Below are positions 22,191 through 33,526 of a stretch of DNA of 64,000 nucleotides, piece by piece. The stretch's first letter is position 1. Each line of letters starts with the position of its first letter. The DNA is from Acheta domesticus. Taxonomy: Eukaryota; Arthropoda; Insecta; Orthoptera; Gryllidae. The DNA is taken from positions 105,613,271-105,677,270 of the forward strand of contig JAHLJT010008756.1 in assembly GCA_031308135.1 (NCBI GenBank), in the 5' to 3' direction. Position numbers and translations under genes: made by a program. Under the pieces are notes generated by a model. The model saw only the letters and a program-made list of their open reading frames with translations, made no database searches and was not told where the DNA came from.

Positions 22191-23300
22191 GGATAATTCT
22201 GTGATTATTTTTCACTGCATTTTGAATCATGCTAGGGGCCCGCACCAGAGCCCTTTCTTGCAGGAGAGGGGAGAGGGGTGATTCGCTACGGGCAGGTGTA
22301 GTTGACCGGCGCCCGCCAGCTCGACGCCGTCCGCGGGGAAGCACAGCCCTAGAGGCGGTGCAATCCCGTAGGGAATACAATGGAAATTTTTACATGGCCA
22401 GATGACCACCCTACTAGTGAGAGAGAGAGAGCGTTTTTGAAAATTTTCCATTGCCGAAATCTGAAGTGCGCACAAGGTAATTGACATTTCTCAAATTGAG
22501 ACGCAGTAGCTTAGAGTCAATAAAGAGCAGCCTTTTGGATCTCGAGCAGAATGTTCTAGAAGCTTTCGAAAAGATAGGAGAGGGGAGAGAGGGGCTGTAT
22601 GTTTCGAACTTGTAAGAGCGGGGACTATGGTAAAAGACTCGGTAGGAGACGGACGTGTCGTGAACGGAGAGTGTCCGTAAGCGATTTTATGACAAAGTTA
22701 AAAGGAACTTTACTGTACTTCGCTGTTTTTTGCTTTAATTTCCTGAAGTGGCGAACAGTCATCAGCGAAATTCATGGGAAATTGAATCCCGTCTAATTAT
22801 TATAACAGAACTCGTTAAGTGTAGGACGAGCGTCTGTTCACTAAGTCTTGTTCTAATGACTTTGCAATTAAGCGCGCTATTGGTCATCTCGCAATCAGTC
22901 AACTAATTGGTGAAATTGACTGAAAGCTGTCCTCGTCTGGTCGCTGGAGTGTCACTTCCGCCTACACATTGGACAGCATTACGAACAAGAACGAGGGAAA
23001 TTTCGTCAGTCCAGCTGTTGCAGTGAGTGAATGGACTGCCACGGTCATCCACACCGAGAGGTCGGCGCCCGCTCCGGTGACTGTAAACGTACGGCCCAGC
23101 TAGGGCCCATTGACAATAGCCTTTTCACGGCGACCCACTGAACTGGAAACTTTTTGTGCTATTGCACTGCGTAAATTCCTTGTCGGAGACGAAAGGCCGC
23201 GCTTGGCCATCTTCTCCATTAAATATTTCTAAGTAAAAATTGTATTCTAGCCAGTAAGCTTGTTAGTCTTAAGAACATGTGTGAAATTTGTGTTTTTATA
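22191..23300. other. Mixed-composition stretch, no gene recognised
   Basis: It contains a GC-richer block (22225-22340) starting with GGGGCCCGCACCAG, which is shared with hAT-5 near 16580. A short (GA)n tract lies near 22418-22430. Open frames of 65-86 residues overlap on both strands and show no known motif. Confidence 0.35.
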
Positions 23301-24410
23301 TTCTCGCCTTACGAATACTTCATAGGAAGAGAAAGTTATGTAATCGTGCGCCGGAAAACGGGGAATTTTCGCCAGAAAAACTCTTATAACAGGGGTCTGG
23401 AAACGAAAAATTGGATAAAACCTGTTGCTAAATTTAGAAAAAAAATCGTCTATCTCGTGGTGTAATCAAAATCCATGATTTGTTGCTTCTTCATACTGCA
23501 AAATCGATTGACGGCAAAACGTCCGTCTGTCCGTCTGTGGTCAACGCTAGCACCTAAACCGTTCGGCCGATTTTCTTCAAAATTGATGAATGTGATGTTA
23601 CAGGAAAAAACATTGAAGAGTGTAGATTCTTTATTGAAAATCATTTGAAGTACTTCTACTCACGAGTAGAATCAATGCAGATAAATAGACAGGACATGTC
23701 TGTGTTTTCATTAACTGCATCTTTTAAACAAATTTTCAACTGTTATTCGATTTCTGAAGCGTATGACCTGTCAAATCAACCGTTGTCTAGTATATAGTTA
23801 TATATACTAGTTGTCTATATATATATATATATTGTAGCGGTACGCTATTTTTAATATTTTTTAAATTTCACAAATAACTGTCGATGCGAGGCGTCCACCT
23901 CCCGCCGCCGCCAGCCGGGTCGGCGCGCCCCCTCCGCTAATGGAAGGGATGACAGCACGCGCCCCTCTAAAGTTTATGGCCATCGTCCGCGAGTCGACCC
24001 TCATCCCGTCACGCACCCGGGCGCCGAAGAAGAGATTAGAGACGTGTGCCGATCCCGCCGTTCCGGGTATCATGCGCACTGAGTACCCAGGCCGTCCTTC
24101 GCAGCTTTCTCCGGGGGTCCCAACGGACATTCCGCGTACCCTTTACTGACCTACTTCCGAAGTCAGACGGAGAGCGTTTTCCAGACAGAGATAGGGCTAC
24201 GGAAAATTCCTAGAATCACCGGACCTGATTGGCCGAGGACAAAATTACGGCGTAGTAGCACTTAGCCAATCAGGGGCAAAATTCCGTGGGGTGGGAGCGA
24301 TTTTGGGGCACTTCGATCTCTTGAATTTTCGGGGTGGCGGAACGAGGGCACCTCCACGCTAGAGGCGTAGGGGAGGAAATCACTTCTTCTTGTTCGATTG
24401 AGCTGGGGGG

Positions 24411-24528
24411 GGCGAGCGCCGCGGAGCGAGTAACAGCTCCGGCGCCGCGTTCGAACACTACGTTTACTCGACTTGTCTTGGGTGGCGAGCGCCGCGGAGT
24501 AAGTGATAGCTCCGGCGCCGCGTTCGAG
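24411..24528 (+). repeat. Two direct repeats inside the solo LTR
   Basis: A unit of about 44 bp starting GGCGAGCGCCGCGGAG and ending GGCGCCGCGTTCGA occurs at about 24411-24454 and again at about 24483-24526. It lies upstream of the presumed transcription start, so it could act as a duplicated enhancer-type element in U3. Confidence 0.6.
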
Positions 24529-24702
24529 GGAGAATTATTATTTTGGGACTTAGTTCGTGGACTCTGAGCTCTGCCGTGGGCAGTGACCGGTGACTAGTTT
24601 TCTCCGAGATTCGTGACCGTGAAAACTCCAGAGAACTTTCCGTAAGAACTGCTGATTTGTGTGAACGGAATTCGCGATCATTCACGATCCGGGCCAGCTG
24701 AC

Positions 24703-24760
24703 CGTCGCCGCCGCCGCCGTCACCGCCGCAGCCGCTGTCGCCGCCGCCGCTCCTTTGGTA
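24703..24760 (+). repeat. (CCG)n-type microsatellite
   Basis: A run of CGCCGCCGCCG-type triplets within the solo LTR. It gives rise to Arg/Ala-rich open frames on both strands that are artefacts. Confidence 0.6.
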
Positions 24761-25649
24761 GCTATTGTGGAAGGACGTTTCTCGGCCTGGCAGGGCCATC
24801 TCAGCCGCCGACCCAGACGGAGAGAAGCGGACGCCGCCGCGACCCCCGCCGCCGCCGCCGAGGGCCGCCTACACGCCGCCCCATTCAGGCATAAACTTCG
24901 GTCAACGACCGCCAAAGAACTATTGTGCATTGCGGTGCCACGCTTAGGCACTTGTTTCCTCATTATTGTCAGCCAGAAGGCGAATGGCCTAGAGTTTGTT
25001 GGGGCCTGTAAGGGAATTTGATTGTAATTCTCGTTCTTTACTTTTTTTTAGATTTAAGTTTTATCTCATTTTTTCTTTCGTTTCTAACTGAGCTCATCAG
25101 GTAGGGCCTTTCTTAACTCTTTGAATCACTGTAACTTCCCCGGCCTATTATTAGGCGGGAATAAACCTTTTTATTTGCTTTACCAACCACTGAATTGTTT
25201 CTGTAGTTAGCAAACGCCTTACGACTCCTTCCATCCGAGTTAGATTCTAAGCAGGTGACAAAGTTGGCCGACTGAGCTAGGCCCGGGCCGCCCTCGTTGA
25301 CTTCGGCGCACACCCACGCCGCCGGAGCTCGACGCTGTGGTTGACAATCGACGCCACCGTGTGGCTCGATAACGAACCTTGGGTGTGACAATATGAACCA
25401 ATTTAAGTAAAATATGAGTATTTTAACGTTAAATTGTAATACATTATAACCAGAACGCATGCAATGAACTTACAATCCCTAACCGTTCCGAAATTATTAT
25501 TTCTTTCTAGCCTTACGAATACTTCGTAAAGCGGTTAACCGCTGCCTTTCTTGGTGATGTTTGAAAGACATGTTTTTCGCATGTTGACAAGTACCGGCTC
25601 CTAATGATAAAGCCGATAGAATTACGTTTTGACTAAAATTTAAGTAATT

Positions 25650-26006
25650 GCGATAAATGTACTGGAAATGTCTGTATATATTTGTTCAAATTGTTAACTT
25701 TTAACAATTTTTTACTTCTTGGATTTGTAAAGCGTATGTACAATCGCGTCAATTGTTTCTTAATCATGCATTTACCATTTTATAGGTCGGTTCTATTCTT
25801 TCATGGCTCTGTTCGACACAGGCGGTGTTGGTGTGGCGTTGTGGTATAAGTGCCGGTTCGTTGACTTTGAGTTTCGGATGTCGGGTCTCGGTACGGAAAA
25901 CGTTTGCTGGTATAATACACTTTTGCTGGTTTATGAAGTAGTGGAATAGCAATAAGGACCGTATAGAAGCAGAGCGAGAAAATATGTGCGTTGGAAGCAC
26001 CACTAG
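25650..26006 (+). mobile_element. Helitron-like element with tRNA-like module
   Basis: It ends at 26006 with GTGCGTTGGAAGCAC, then CACTAG, then T. It matches 1428-1890 in opposite orientation over most of its length. The tRNA-like module is at 25825-25895. The 79- and 81-residue minus frames here are not supported. Confidence 0.5.
25825..25895 (+). repeat. tRNA-like (pol III-type) module
   Basis: The A-box-like GTGTGGCGTTGTGGTATAAG is followed 40-50 bases later by a weak B-box-like GTCGGGTCTCGG. It is paralogous to 1539-1610. It is a repeat module, not a tRNA gene. Confidence 0.35.
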
Positions 26007-26339
26007 TTTGCTTTTTCTTTATGCGCCTTAAAATGACGCTAAGCAACGATCGCTGAGCTCACGCGACGGGAATTAATTAATTGTTTCTTTCTAATTTCTT
26101 CAATGAAAATGCTAAATTATCAATATTCATCAGTTTAATTAAAAGTTCATTATTCAAAATCAACAGCATGTGTTATTATTCCATAATGATTAGTCGAGCC
26201 TCGTCCATCCTCTCAAGCTAAATTTTAGAATCTCCATCGCACTTTACCGCTGAGACTAGCCGGCATCCAACTCAGGGAAGTTGCGATTACATCTGACAGG
26301 AGCTGGGGTTACAACGGTTTCCCTACCTGGCGGCGTTGC

Positions 26340-26848
26340 AATATTTTTATGCAGTTGTGAAATTCACAAAATTTTGACAACACTGCGATGGAAATAGTGA
26401 GTTGTTTGCACTGTGTAAGGTATGTAGGTGTGTTCATTCCCAGTCTAAAACTGAAGTTCATGTGAGGCTAGTCCTCACTGTTCTCGCATATAAGTGCTGC
26501 GATCTTTGGGTATCATTTGGGAAAGGTCGTGATTGGTCGTGTAATGTATAACAGCCAGTTTCAGATGTCGCCTTAAGATCTATATTTTACACCGTTACCC
26601 AAACCGATCGTGCGCACCGTACGGGCAAGCGAGGAATTCGTCTCAAACTGGCGTCAGAAAATTTGTCCCAAAAGCGTCTAGTTAACACACCTATATATCT
26701 GACGCCGTGGTTGATTGCTTCTTGGTTGAAATGGACGTTTTCAAATAATAGCTAAGATGTTAGTACGGCAGAAAGTGCAGTATTTTTTCAATTCTACATA
26801 GCTGCTTCCAATAATACGGGAAAGTATGTGCTATTGTAGCACCACTAG
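26340..26848 (+). mobile_element. Helitron-like 3' part
   Basis: This is a paralogue of the 14180-14745 region without the SINE. It contains ATGCAGTTGTGAAATTCAC and ACAACACTGCGATGGAAA, and ends with GTGCTATTGTAGCAC, CACTAG and T (end 26848). A segment at about 26406-26700 is extra relative to other copies. The block ATGCAGTTGTGAAATTCACA near 26350 marks the join. Confidence 0.5.
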
Positions 26849-26856
26849 TTCTTCTT

Positions 26857-27672
26857 ACGAAGTATTCGTGAGGCGAGAAAGTAAAAACAATATTTTCTTG
26901 AAAATGGCTCCAAATTTTTGGTAGGGATAGGGCCAATGTACTCTGGGAGTTGACATAAACGCCTCTATTCTAATGTTTTTGCAAAAATTACGAAAATGTA
27001 ATCTTTCTCATTTGCCACTCACGTCGTTTACATATTAGCGGTGGCTTGTTCATATTATTGCACTTACGAGTATGTGTGCTTTGAATGATGTCTTCTAATG
27101 TTCTTGAAAACTCAGCACACTTCTGTGAAAACGAGCTCAAAATTTCGGATTTTGAGTAACGCTCAAACGACATTTTTTCCAAAAAACAGCTCCAAATTTT
27201 TTCTTCAAACTGTGATATGCCAAAAGACCCCCTGCCATGAAAATTTCGACATTTTGTTATTCATTTACACATTAATCTTTAAAGAAATGATTTATTTTTA
27301 AATATTTAAAATAAAAATTGCTAGCTCTTTAATGGAGTATTGACAATGCAGGGAATGCAACGGTTGAATTTCGTTCCGCAGTCGCGAATCTCTGTGAATT
27401 ACGTGTCATTGTTGTGCCTTTATATAGCTGAATGGTATCAGGCTTCTTTTTCAAATACAAGTTTACAAAACGTTTGTATTATATTTTTATGCAGTTGTAG
27501 AATTCACATAGTTTTCACAACACTGCGATGGAAACAGTGAGTTGTTCGCTTCTTGGTTGAATTTGATGTTTTTAAATAATAGCTAAGATGTAGGACAGAA
27601 AGTGCAATATTTCAATCCTACGTAGCTGTTTCCAATAATGCGGAAAAGTATGTGCCGTTGTAGCACTATTAG
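26857..27672 (+). mobile_element. Helitron-like family-H copy
   Basis: It opens with the palindromic CTTACGAAGTATTCGTGAGG motif, continues with the family body, and ends GTGCCGTTGTAGCAC, then TATTAG (end 27672). It runs through both the LINE and SINE insertion points without interruption and so gives the empty sites for the copy at 3440-14745. Confidence 0.5.
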
Positions 27673-27950
27673 TTCATTTATTTACTGTCCCTTATTTCAT
27701 TTGTGGAGAATATTTAAAGAAAAAATGTGGGGAGGTTTTTGAGAAAAAAATTCATAAATTTCAAGCACAAATTACGCAAAAACTGATTTTTTTCATAAAA
27801 TTGTCGTTCTTAACAAGTCGTTCTTATCTCTACTTGCCACCGAAACCGGTGTTCTCATTGAATTTAGCAAGACATGTTCTCTTAGTTTTGAGGACCTTTG
27901 GTGGCCATTTTTACTCTCCCGTATACGTACGTATATACGGCGTAATATAT

Positions 27951-29095
27951 TGTAACAGCTCGCACACTCTCTCAACGAGCTCGGCGGGATGGATCTCAGG
28001 GGTGGCCCAACTCACCTTCAAATATCCGTCGGCGACATGTTGCCTCGTACACCCGGCTGAAAGTTGGGCAGGACTCGTGCGTGACTGGGCATTTTCATGC
28101 ATTAGGCATTGAAAGACTCGTTCTTAATCACTGAATTTAATTAAAGCAAATAATTATGAGGTGAAGTCTCCTACAATTAGTTACAGTGCTTAACCTAACT
28201 TACATCTAGAGTCGACCCTTCTGGGTCATTGTCCGGGCGTTCCGCCTCTCCAGGCGCGGCATCGGCCCGTAGGCGATGTAGGCGGTGCGCGGTGGCTGGC
28301 GCGCGGCTGGTGTTCCCCGTTTACCGGGCCGGACGAGCGGCTGGCGACGGGCTGCTGCGGCGATGGAGGCGGCGGCGAGGTTGCGCTGCCCCGATGTGGC
28401 GACAACGACCGCGTCCTTTATCGGCTCTCAGGCCCAGTCCGGACACTCCTTTATCCGTTCGACCCCCACACTCGTACAGCATTCGGCTCCCTTCAGGGGA
28501 CACATGAGAGGGTGGCGAAGTGGCGGCGATGCGTTGCCCACGGCGGTCTGTCGTCTCGCGGCAATGGCGTGGCCTCTATTGGTGCAGCGGCATCGAACGT
28601 ACCGGCACGTCTCCCATCACGGTCCCTTGATGAATGCGCGACTAGACGCTGGCATCTCTCCCATCGGAATGACTGGTCGCTGGCGTCTCTCCCATCGGAA
28701 TGACCGAATCTCACCCTCGCATCTACCTCCCTCGATCGCGAGATCACGTGTCTCCCCCCCGCCTAGTTTTTCACTATTGGCGAGGCCAACTCGCGCGATG
28801 CGTGCTGGCCAACGCGGTCGCGGTAGGGTCGGTTGGGAATCTAAGTTTAAGTGACGAAGTACGTCACGTGGGTGCTGACACTCCCCTGACGCGGGGTCGG
28901 GATTTTTCCCGAGCCGAAACGGTCTCCTGAGAATAGGCAGCGGCGTTTAGTTGCGGCCCTCTGCATCGTCGGCCGGCTCCCAGGTAGAAAAAAGTGCACC
29001 GTTCCTGGCCTCAAGCTTTCTAGCACTCGCAATGTTAAATAAAATATTATTTACGCACATGCCGAAATCTTTACGTGCGCGACCGTCCCATTACA
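27951..29095 (+). mobile_element. Probable solo LTR, GC-rich, 1.15 kb
   Basis: It starts TGTAACAGCTCGC and ends GTCCCATTACA, flanked by ATAT on both sides. The repeat it interrupts is intact near 17955-17985 (TAATATACGTAGTATAGGG), where no LTR is present. AATAAA-like sequence occurs near 29037. The 189-residue frame (28285-28854) overlaps open frames in every other phase, a result of GC richness, and shows no domain. The LTR family is not identified. Confidence 0.6.
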
Positions 29096-30113
29096 ATATG
29101 TAGTATAGGGAAAGTTATGTAATGCTGCGCGAGAAAACGGCAGATTTGCGGCAGAAAAACTAATTACAGTGCCCTGGTAGCGAAAAAGTGGATAAATTTA
29201 GTTGCTAAATTTAGAAAAAAATCCTCTAACATGTGGTAAGAGGTGTGGCTGGAGTGGAGCCAAGGATGCCACTCCAGACATGAAGATCGTGGTTGCAGAC
29301 CCCGAAGACATCCCGGCGAGTGAGGATGTACATTTTATAATGCCATCTCACCACCGTCGCCAACACCACCAGCACTACTACCTGTGCAAATGCCCATCTC
29401 CAAAATGGCTGTTGGGGACATTGAGAATGTGCTCTCCGAAATCCCCAGCGGTGTGTTAGCAACGCTCGCCATGGCAAACTACAACGCCCTATTAAAATTT
29501 TAGGGCGGTTTTCAGAGTGCCGGCGCGGGAGCAATCCCAAGCTTGGGACCTGGAAGCCCGCCTCTAACGGGCTTGAACCAGCAACGGGGTATCCAGGCAC
29601 CACCTCGCACTGCGGGGCTCGTGCCGATCCTACCAAAGGACACCACGGGGCAGCAATCTGTGCGAGAGCGAATCTCTTCATACGAGATGCGCACTTCGCC
29701 GATTGTTATCCCTTCAACAACAGCTTCTGTCAAGCATCGCCGCAGTGATGGAGAATCCGCTCAGCTTGGCCGCAAAGGCAGGTTGGCGGCAACCCTAGAG
29801 CTTCCCTAAATGGCGCAAGTATTCCCAGCGGAAACGACGGCTGCCCGGTCCGCGCGTCATTCAGCACGCCGCCAATAGCGGACAGGGACGGAGCCCTGGG
29901 TTCGACTGACGCACTCATCAGCGCCTCGCACTCTTCCAGTTCATCAGCAGGAGAGGAAGCGGCGCTAGAGACCGTTGAGCGCGCATCGCAAGATGCGCGC
30001 TCCGATCACACACCGCTCCTTGGCCTGGAGAATGCGGCTATCGGCTAAGCGGCTCACCTACTACCATTTCTCCACCAGCCAAACGTACGTGTCTCGACAC
30101 ATGTGAAACCTCT

Positions 30114-30655
30114 TTGGAGCTGGAAAATGCCCCGCCGGCGGACGAGCCTCGAAGCTCAACCCCCAATACCAACAACGACATCGCTCCTGGACAGGGGCGA
30201 AAGAAGAAGAGGAAGCGTGCGGGCAAATCGAAGGCTGGGCCCATCCAGGCCCGTGATGTGCAAGCCGCAATCTCAACCAACGTCAACAACTGCAAAGTTC
30301 CGTCGATATGGTGAGTTCGCCAAAGAGCTCTGAGCAACTTCAGCAAACTCCCGAACCTCTCCCTCTGGGCGACCCGCCCGTGGAAGCCCTGGAGGTGGGC
30401 GATTCACGTCCGCCGGCTGCCTCACGGCCACTTAAAAAGCCGTTTTCAATTCGGCTTAAGGTCAAATCTGACCAAGTTCTCATGCATGGCAGGCAGCTTA
30501 GGCCCTTAACAGGATATAAAGCGACCATTTCGAAGATCACCAGCCGTGGTTTGCGAACTGGAACCACACAAACACAAAAACCTTCGGCTAAGCCGAAAAA
30601 AAACAAGAAAACTGGAAACCTAAATGTTGTTTCTGCAGCGCAACTATGCGCTCTG
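30114..30655 (+). pseudogene. Jockey ORF1 (gag-like) remnant
   Basis: The frame 30114-30314 is acidic then strongly basic (GRKKKRKRAGKSKAG). It is followed by an ISTNVNN stretch typical of the variable N-terminal half of Jockey ORF1. The overlapping frame 30308-30796 carries on with a Pro-rich and Lys-rich stretch and fuses into RT at about 30660. No zinc knuckle is present. Confidence 0.5.
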
Positions 30656-30659
30656 GGCG

Positions 30660-31344
30660 TTCGGAGAATTGCGTTTTCATTCGAGCTCCTTAATGCGTGC
30701 CTGGCGCGCAGATATTTTCTTAAGGCATGGAGATTAGCGGCCATCTCGCTATTACCAAAACCTGGCAAAAACAAATTATTCCCGAGCATTTATTGACCTA
30801 TTAGTCTACTCTCCATCCTAGGGAAGACATTTGAGAGATTGAATCTGTCACGTTTGCAACAGGAAATATGTAGTTTTAACTTTCTCAGAGATGAACAATT
30901 TGGCTTTAGAGCTGGTCACATCTCCGGCAGCAGCTACGTTGCTTTACACGGAGATCGGCCTTGCCCTCGAGAGACGGCAAAATTTGCCTGCGGTCTTTCT
31001 GGATATGTGGTCGGCTTTCGACTCTATGTGGCATGCGGGGTTGCTCGCAAGTCTCGAGGATTTGGGGATTAAGCGACTGCTACGTCAGAGTGATCGGGAT
31101 TTTTCTCTCTGGCAGGAAGTTCAAAGTGCAAGTTAACAAAGTATATTCGTCCCTCACACGAGCCGAGGTGGGCATGCCTCAGGGGAGCGTTCTCTCTCCT
31201 AACCTCTTCGGCTTATACGTTAATGACGCGCCGCTTCCTGCTGATAAAAGGACTGATATTCAACGCTGTGGCCCCCTGATGTTCGCGGATGATTTTGCAT
31301 ATTACGCGAAATCGCCGAACGGAAGGCAGCCAATTAATACCTAA
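30660..31344 (+). pseudogene. Jockey reverse transcriptase
   Basis: RT blocks appear in order over two or three frames: AISLLPKPGK, PISLLSILGKTFERL, FLDMWSAFDSMWH (palm), GMPQGSVLSPNLFGLYVND, and FADDFAYY with both catalytic Asp residues. At least three frameshifts separate the pieces, so it cannot make protein. Confidence 0.75.
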
Positions 31345-32090
31345 ACGAGTGTCTTGCCGCCCTTCCCGAATGGCTAAGAAGGAATCGACTCGCTCTTAAC
31401 CTAGGGAAATGTGTGGTTGTCAACTTCACTCGTAAGAGGACACACATCAATGAAACGGTGAGCCTGGCGGGCGCGCGTCTCCCATGGCAGAGCGAAGCGA
31501 GATATTTGGGCGTGTTATTTGACAGCGGGCAGGGAGGAGCTTGTTCACGCTCGATATCTCGCTGCAAAAATCAAAATTTGAACCCTCCTTCTGAAACCTC
31601 TTCTCCGTTCTTCCGGCCTACGCCTTTCCTTGAAACGCCGCTTATTCACCGCGTGCGTGCGCCCCTTGTGGGCGTATGCATATGAGGTTTTCGCGGCTGC
31701 TCCTCCTTCTCCCCTGCGGCCAGTTCGGGTCGCAGAAAACAGCGCCGCACCTAGCGGCGCGTCCGCGTATTCCCAATCTCCGACCTGACCACACACATAA
31801 AACCATTAACATTTTCAGAGTTCCACGTGTGCGAAAACAGTTGCCAGCGGAAAGACGGGGGCCAAGACGGTGCTCGTAAGGATTTTGGGGTCGACTGCTC
31901 CGAGCATCTCCGAGCTCCTCCTAGCGGAGAAGCAATAAGTGCGTGGGAGGCGATCGTTGCTCACTGGAACCGGAAACTGCGGGGGACGCGCGGAAACGCG
32001 TCTCGACGGGCCGGGGCCGCCTGGCAACGAAAACGTCGCGGCGCCACGGACGCTCAGGCGAAGTCGGCGCCATGTCGAACGAAGTGTTGT
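31345..32090 (+). pseudogene. Jockey ORF2 C-terminal region
   Basis: It continues from the RT with WLRRNRLALNLGKCVVVNF and ARYLGVLFDS, the segment after the palm. Further on is FRVPRVRKQL-like sequence near 31815-31860 in broken frames. GC content stays high to about 32080, then drops at the family-H repeat. Confidence 0.55.
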
Positions 32091-32126
32091 AGAGAATGTA
32101 AATACCTATATGCAGTGCAAGTATTG

Positions 32127-32456
32127 TGCTCTGCGACCAATTGAAAGCAAAACGTCTGTCTGTCCGTTCGTCTGTCTGTGAAGAACGCTAGCGACTTAAG
32201 TAATTAATTTAGTTGCTTAATTTAGAAAAAAATCATCTAACATGTGGTGCAGCCAGAATCCACGTTTTATGGCTCCTTAATACCGAAAAATCGATTGACT
32301 GCAAAACGTCTGTCCGTCCGCCCGTCTGTGAACAACGCTAGTGACCAAACCGTTCAGTCGATTTTCTCCAAAATTGATATTCCTTGATTGGTCAGGCTGA
32401 TATCGAAGCTCCCGGAATTTCAAACCTATATTTTAATTTTAGGGGGTACTTTACAT
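32127..32456 (+). repeat. Family-H repeat pieces
   Basis: Two partial copies of the same block lie in tandem: AATTGAAAGCAAAACGTCTG at about 32130 and a related GATTGACTGCAAAACGTCTG at about 32291. Both are followed by CTGTCTG-rich tracts. It breaks off at GGGGGTACTTTACAT (about 32442-32456). Confidence 0.5.
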
Positions 32457-33479
32457 AGCGTACTTACCCTAGCGGCAACCCAGAGGAGGAGAGTGCGACG
32501 CTCCTCTCCTCCGCAGCACAACCCAAGCCGCCGGGACACGTAGACCAAGATGACCCTGCTTTAAAACGCGCACACCGCCCTATTGTCTGCTTCACGGGGG
32601 CCGTATCGTCAGCGGTTAGGTATGCGGGCGGTTAGACGTCGCCAGCTCTACACCACCGCCAAGGTTCAAACGGGCGTCATTAGACGGCGCCAGCAACTGG
32701 GAGGATACGAGTCACAGGACCGGCAAACGGATCGTGATTGGGCGCCGGGGCCACATCACTCATTACGCGTGGGAGGGGGTTCGTGGACCCCTTTTCAATA
32801 CGGGAGACCGCCATTTCGACATCCTATTACAATATTATTTTTCTTCGCTTCTTGTAGTTCGAATCTCGAACTCCGTTTGCTTCGCAGTTTTCACCGGCCA
32901 GCATAGATTTTGCTAAATGTTTTCCGAGTTCTTATGCTCGCTTCCATCGGCCTTCTAATGAACGCGTTCGTCACAGGCCGCTCACATGTGAGCACATTAG
33001 ACGGCGGAAGACACGTGAGATCACCACTCCGAGTACTGTTTCCACGCGCACTCCCATCCAACGCCAGAGAGGACGAGTCAGGCCGCTGCGCCTGCAAAAT
33101 GACGAAAGCTTGGACTATTAGATGCATCATGCGCGAAAGTGCATCCGATCTCCACCGATCTCCCGGACCTCGTGACCACCACGTCTACCACGAAGATGAG
33201 TAATGCGGTGAGATCGCCCAACGGGCGAAACAGTATTAATCAAAAAGGGAATGTGTTGTAAAGCCAACGAGTTATTTCAAAAGGGGTTGTAAAGAAAGTT
33301 GCATTAAGCACTTTCTAGCAATTAAATTAATGTTTTCACAAAAGGCTAATTGACATTAGTAGTATGATTACAGATCTCTGGAATGCTTGCGCCTCTCCCT
33401 CAGGCTTTCAGAGGTCGAAGCAACGTTTGCTGACTGGCAGCCGGGCAAGCTCTCAAACAGTGAGGTAGGTCGACGAGTT

Positions 33480-33483
<4 letters not shown>
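32457..33483. other. GC-richer insertion-like block, unidentified
   Basis: Sequence changes abruptly from the family-H repeat at 32457 to GC-rich sequence, which fades by about 33240. It holds no recognisable protein; frames of 60-107 residues overlap on both strands. It could be another solo LTR or element fragment, but I found no convincing ends. Confidence 0.35.

Positions 33484-33523
<40 letters not shown>
33484..33523. repeat. (TA)n tract at the left edge of a transposon
   Basis: About 20 TA units directly abut the element terminus CAGGGTGTCCAG. A matching tract lies at the other end of the element. Confidence 0.85.

Positions 33524-33526
<3 letters not shown>

Larger units (their letters stand above)
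23833..25390 (+). mobile_element. Probable solo LTR, GC-rich, 1.56 kb
   Basis: It begins TGTAGCGGTACGC and ends GGGTGTGACA, the TG…CA form of LTRs, and is flanked by ATAT on both sides (a 4-bp TSD, ambiguous in a TA tract). The repeat around it exists without it near 2450-2465. Inside are an inverted pair of CCAAT boxes (GATTGG at about 24218, CCAATC at about 24266), a (CCG)n tract and GGGAATAAACC at about 25149 as a possible poly(A) signal. No coding region was found. The internal part and second LTR are missing, so recombination between LTRs is inferred. The orientation follows the order of these signals. Confidence 0.6.
23301..25650 (-). repeat. Helitron-like repeat block split by a solo LTR
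   Basis: The segments 23590-23832 and 25391-25650 are the inverted counterpart of 2345-2910. The uninterrupted copy there shows that the GC-rich sequence 23833-25390 is an insertion. The left part (23310-23560) has the family-H start blocks (AGAGAAAGTTATGTAAT, then a CGTCCGTCTGTCCGTCTG tract). Confidence 0.5.
29236..32126 (+). mobile_element. Jockey-type LINE, internally deleted
   Basis: Sense-strand remnants run ORF1 (to about 30620), then directly RT (from about 30660), then the ORF2 C-terminus (to about 32090). The ORF1 zinc knuckles and the endonuclease are missing, so a deletion has joined ORF1 to RT. It interrupts a family-H repeat whose CTAACATGTGGT block is at about 29225 on the left and recurs at about 32237. 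The edges are approximate and no poly(A) tail is evident. Confidence 0.65.

Noticed and set aside
24464..25021. Arg/Ala-rich open frames on both strands
   Set aside because: They come from the (CCG)n tract and GC-rich LTR sequence and have no motif.
28285..28854. 189-residue + strand open frame
   Set aside because: It lies in a GC-rich probable solo LTR where frames are open in most phases. No domain, and overlapping frames on both strands are equally long.
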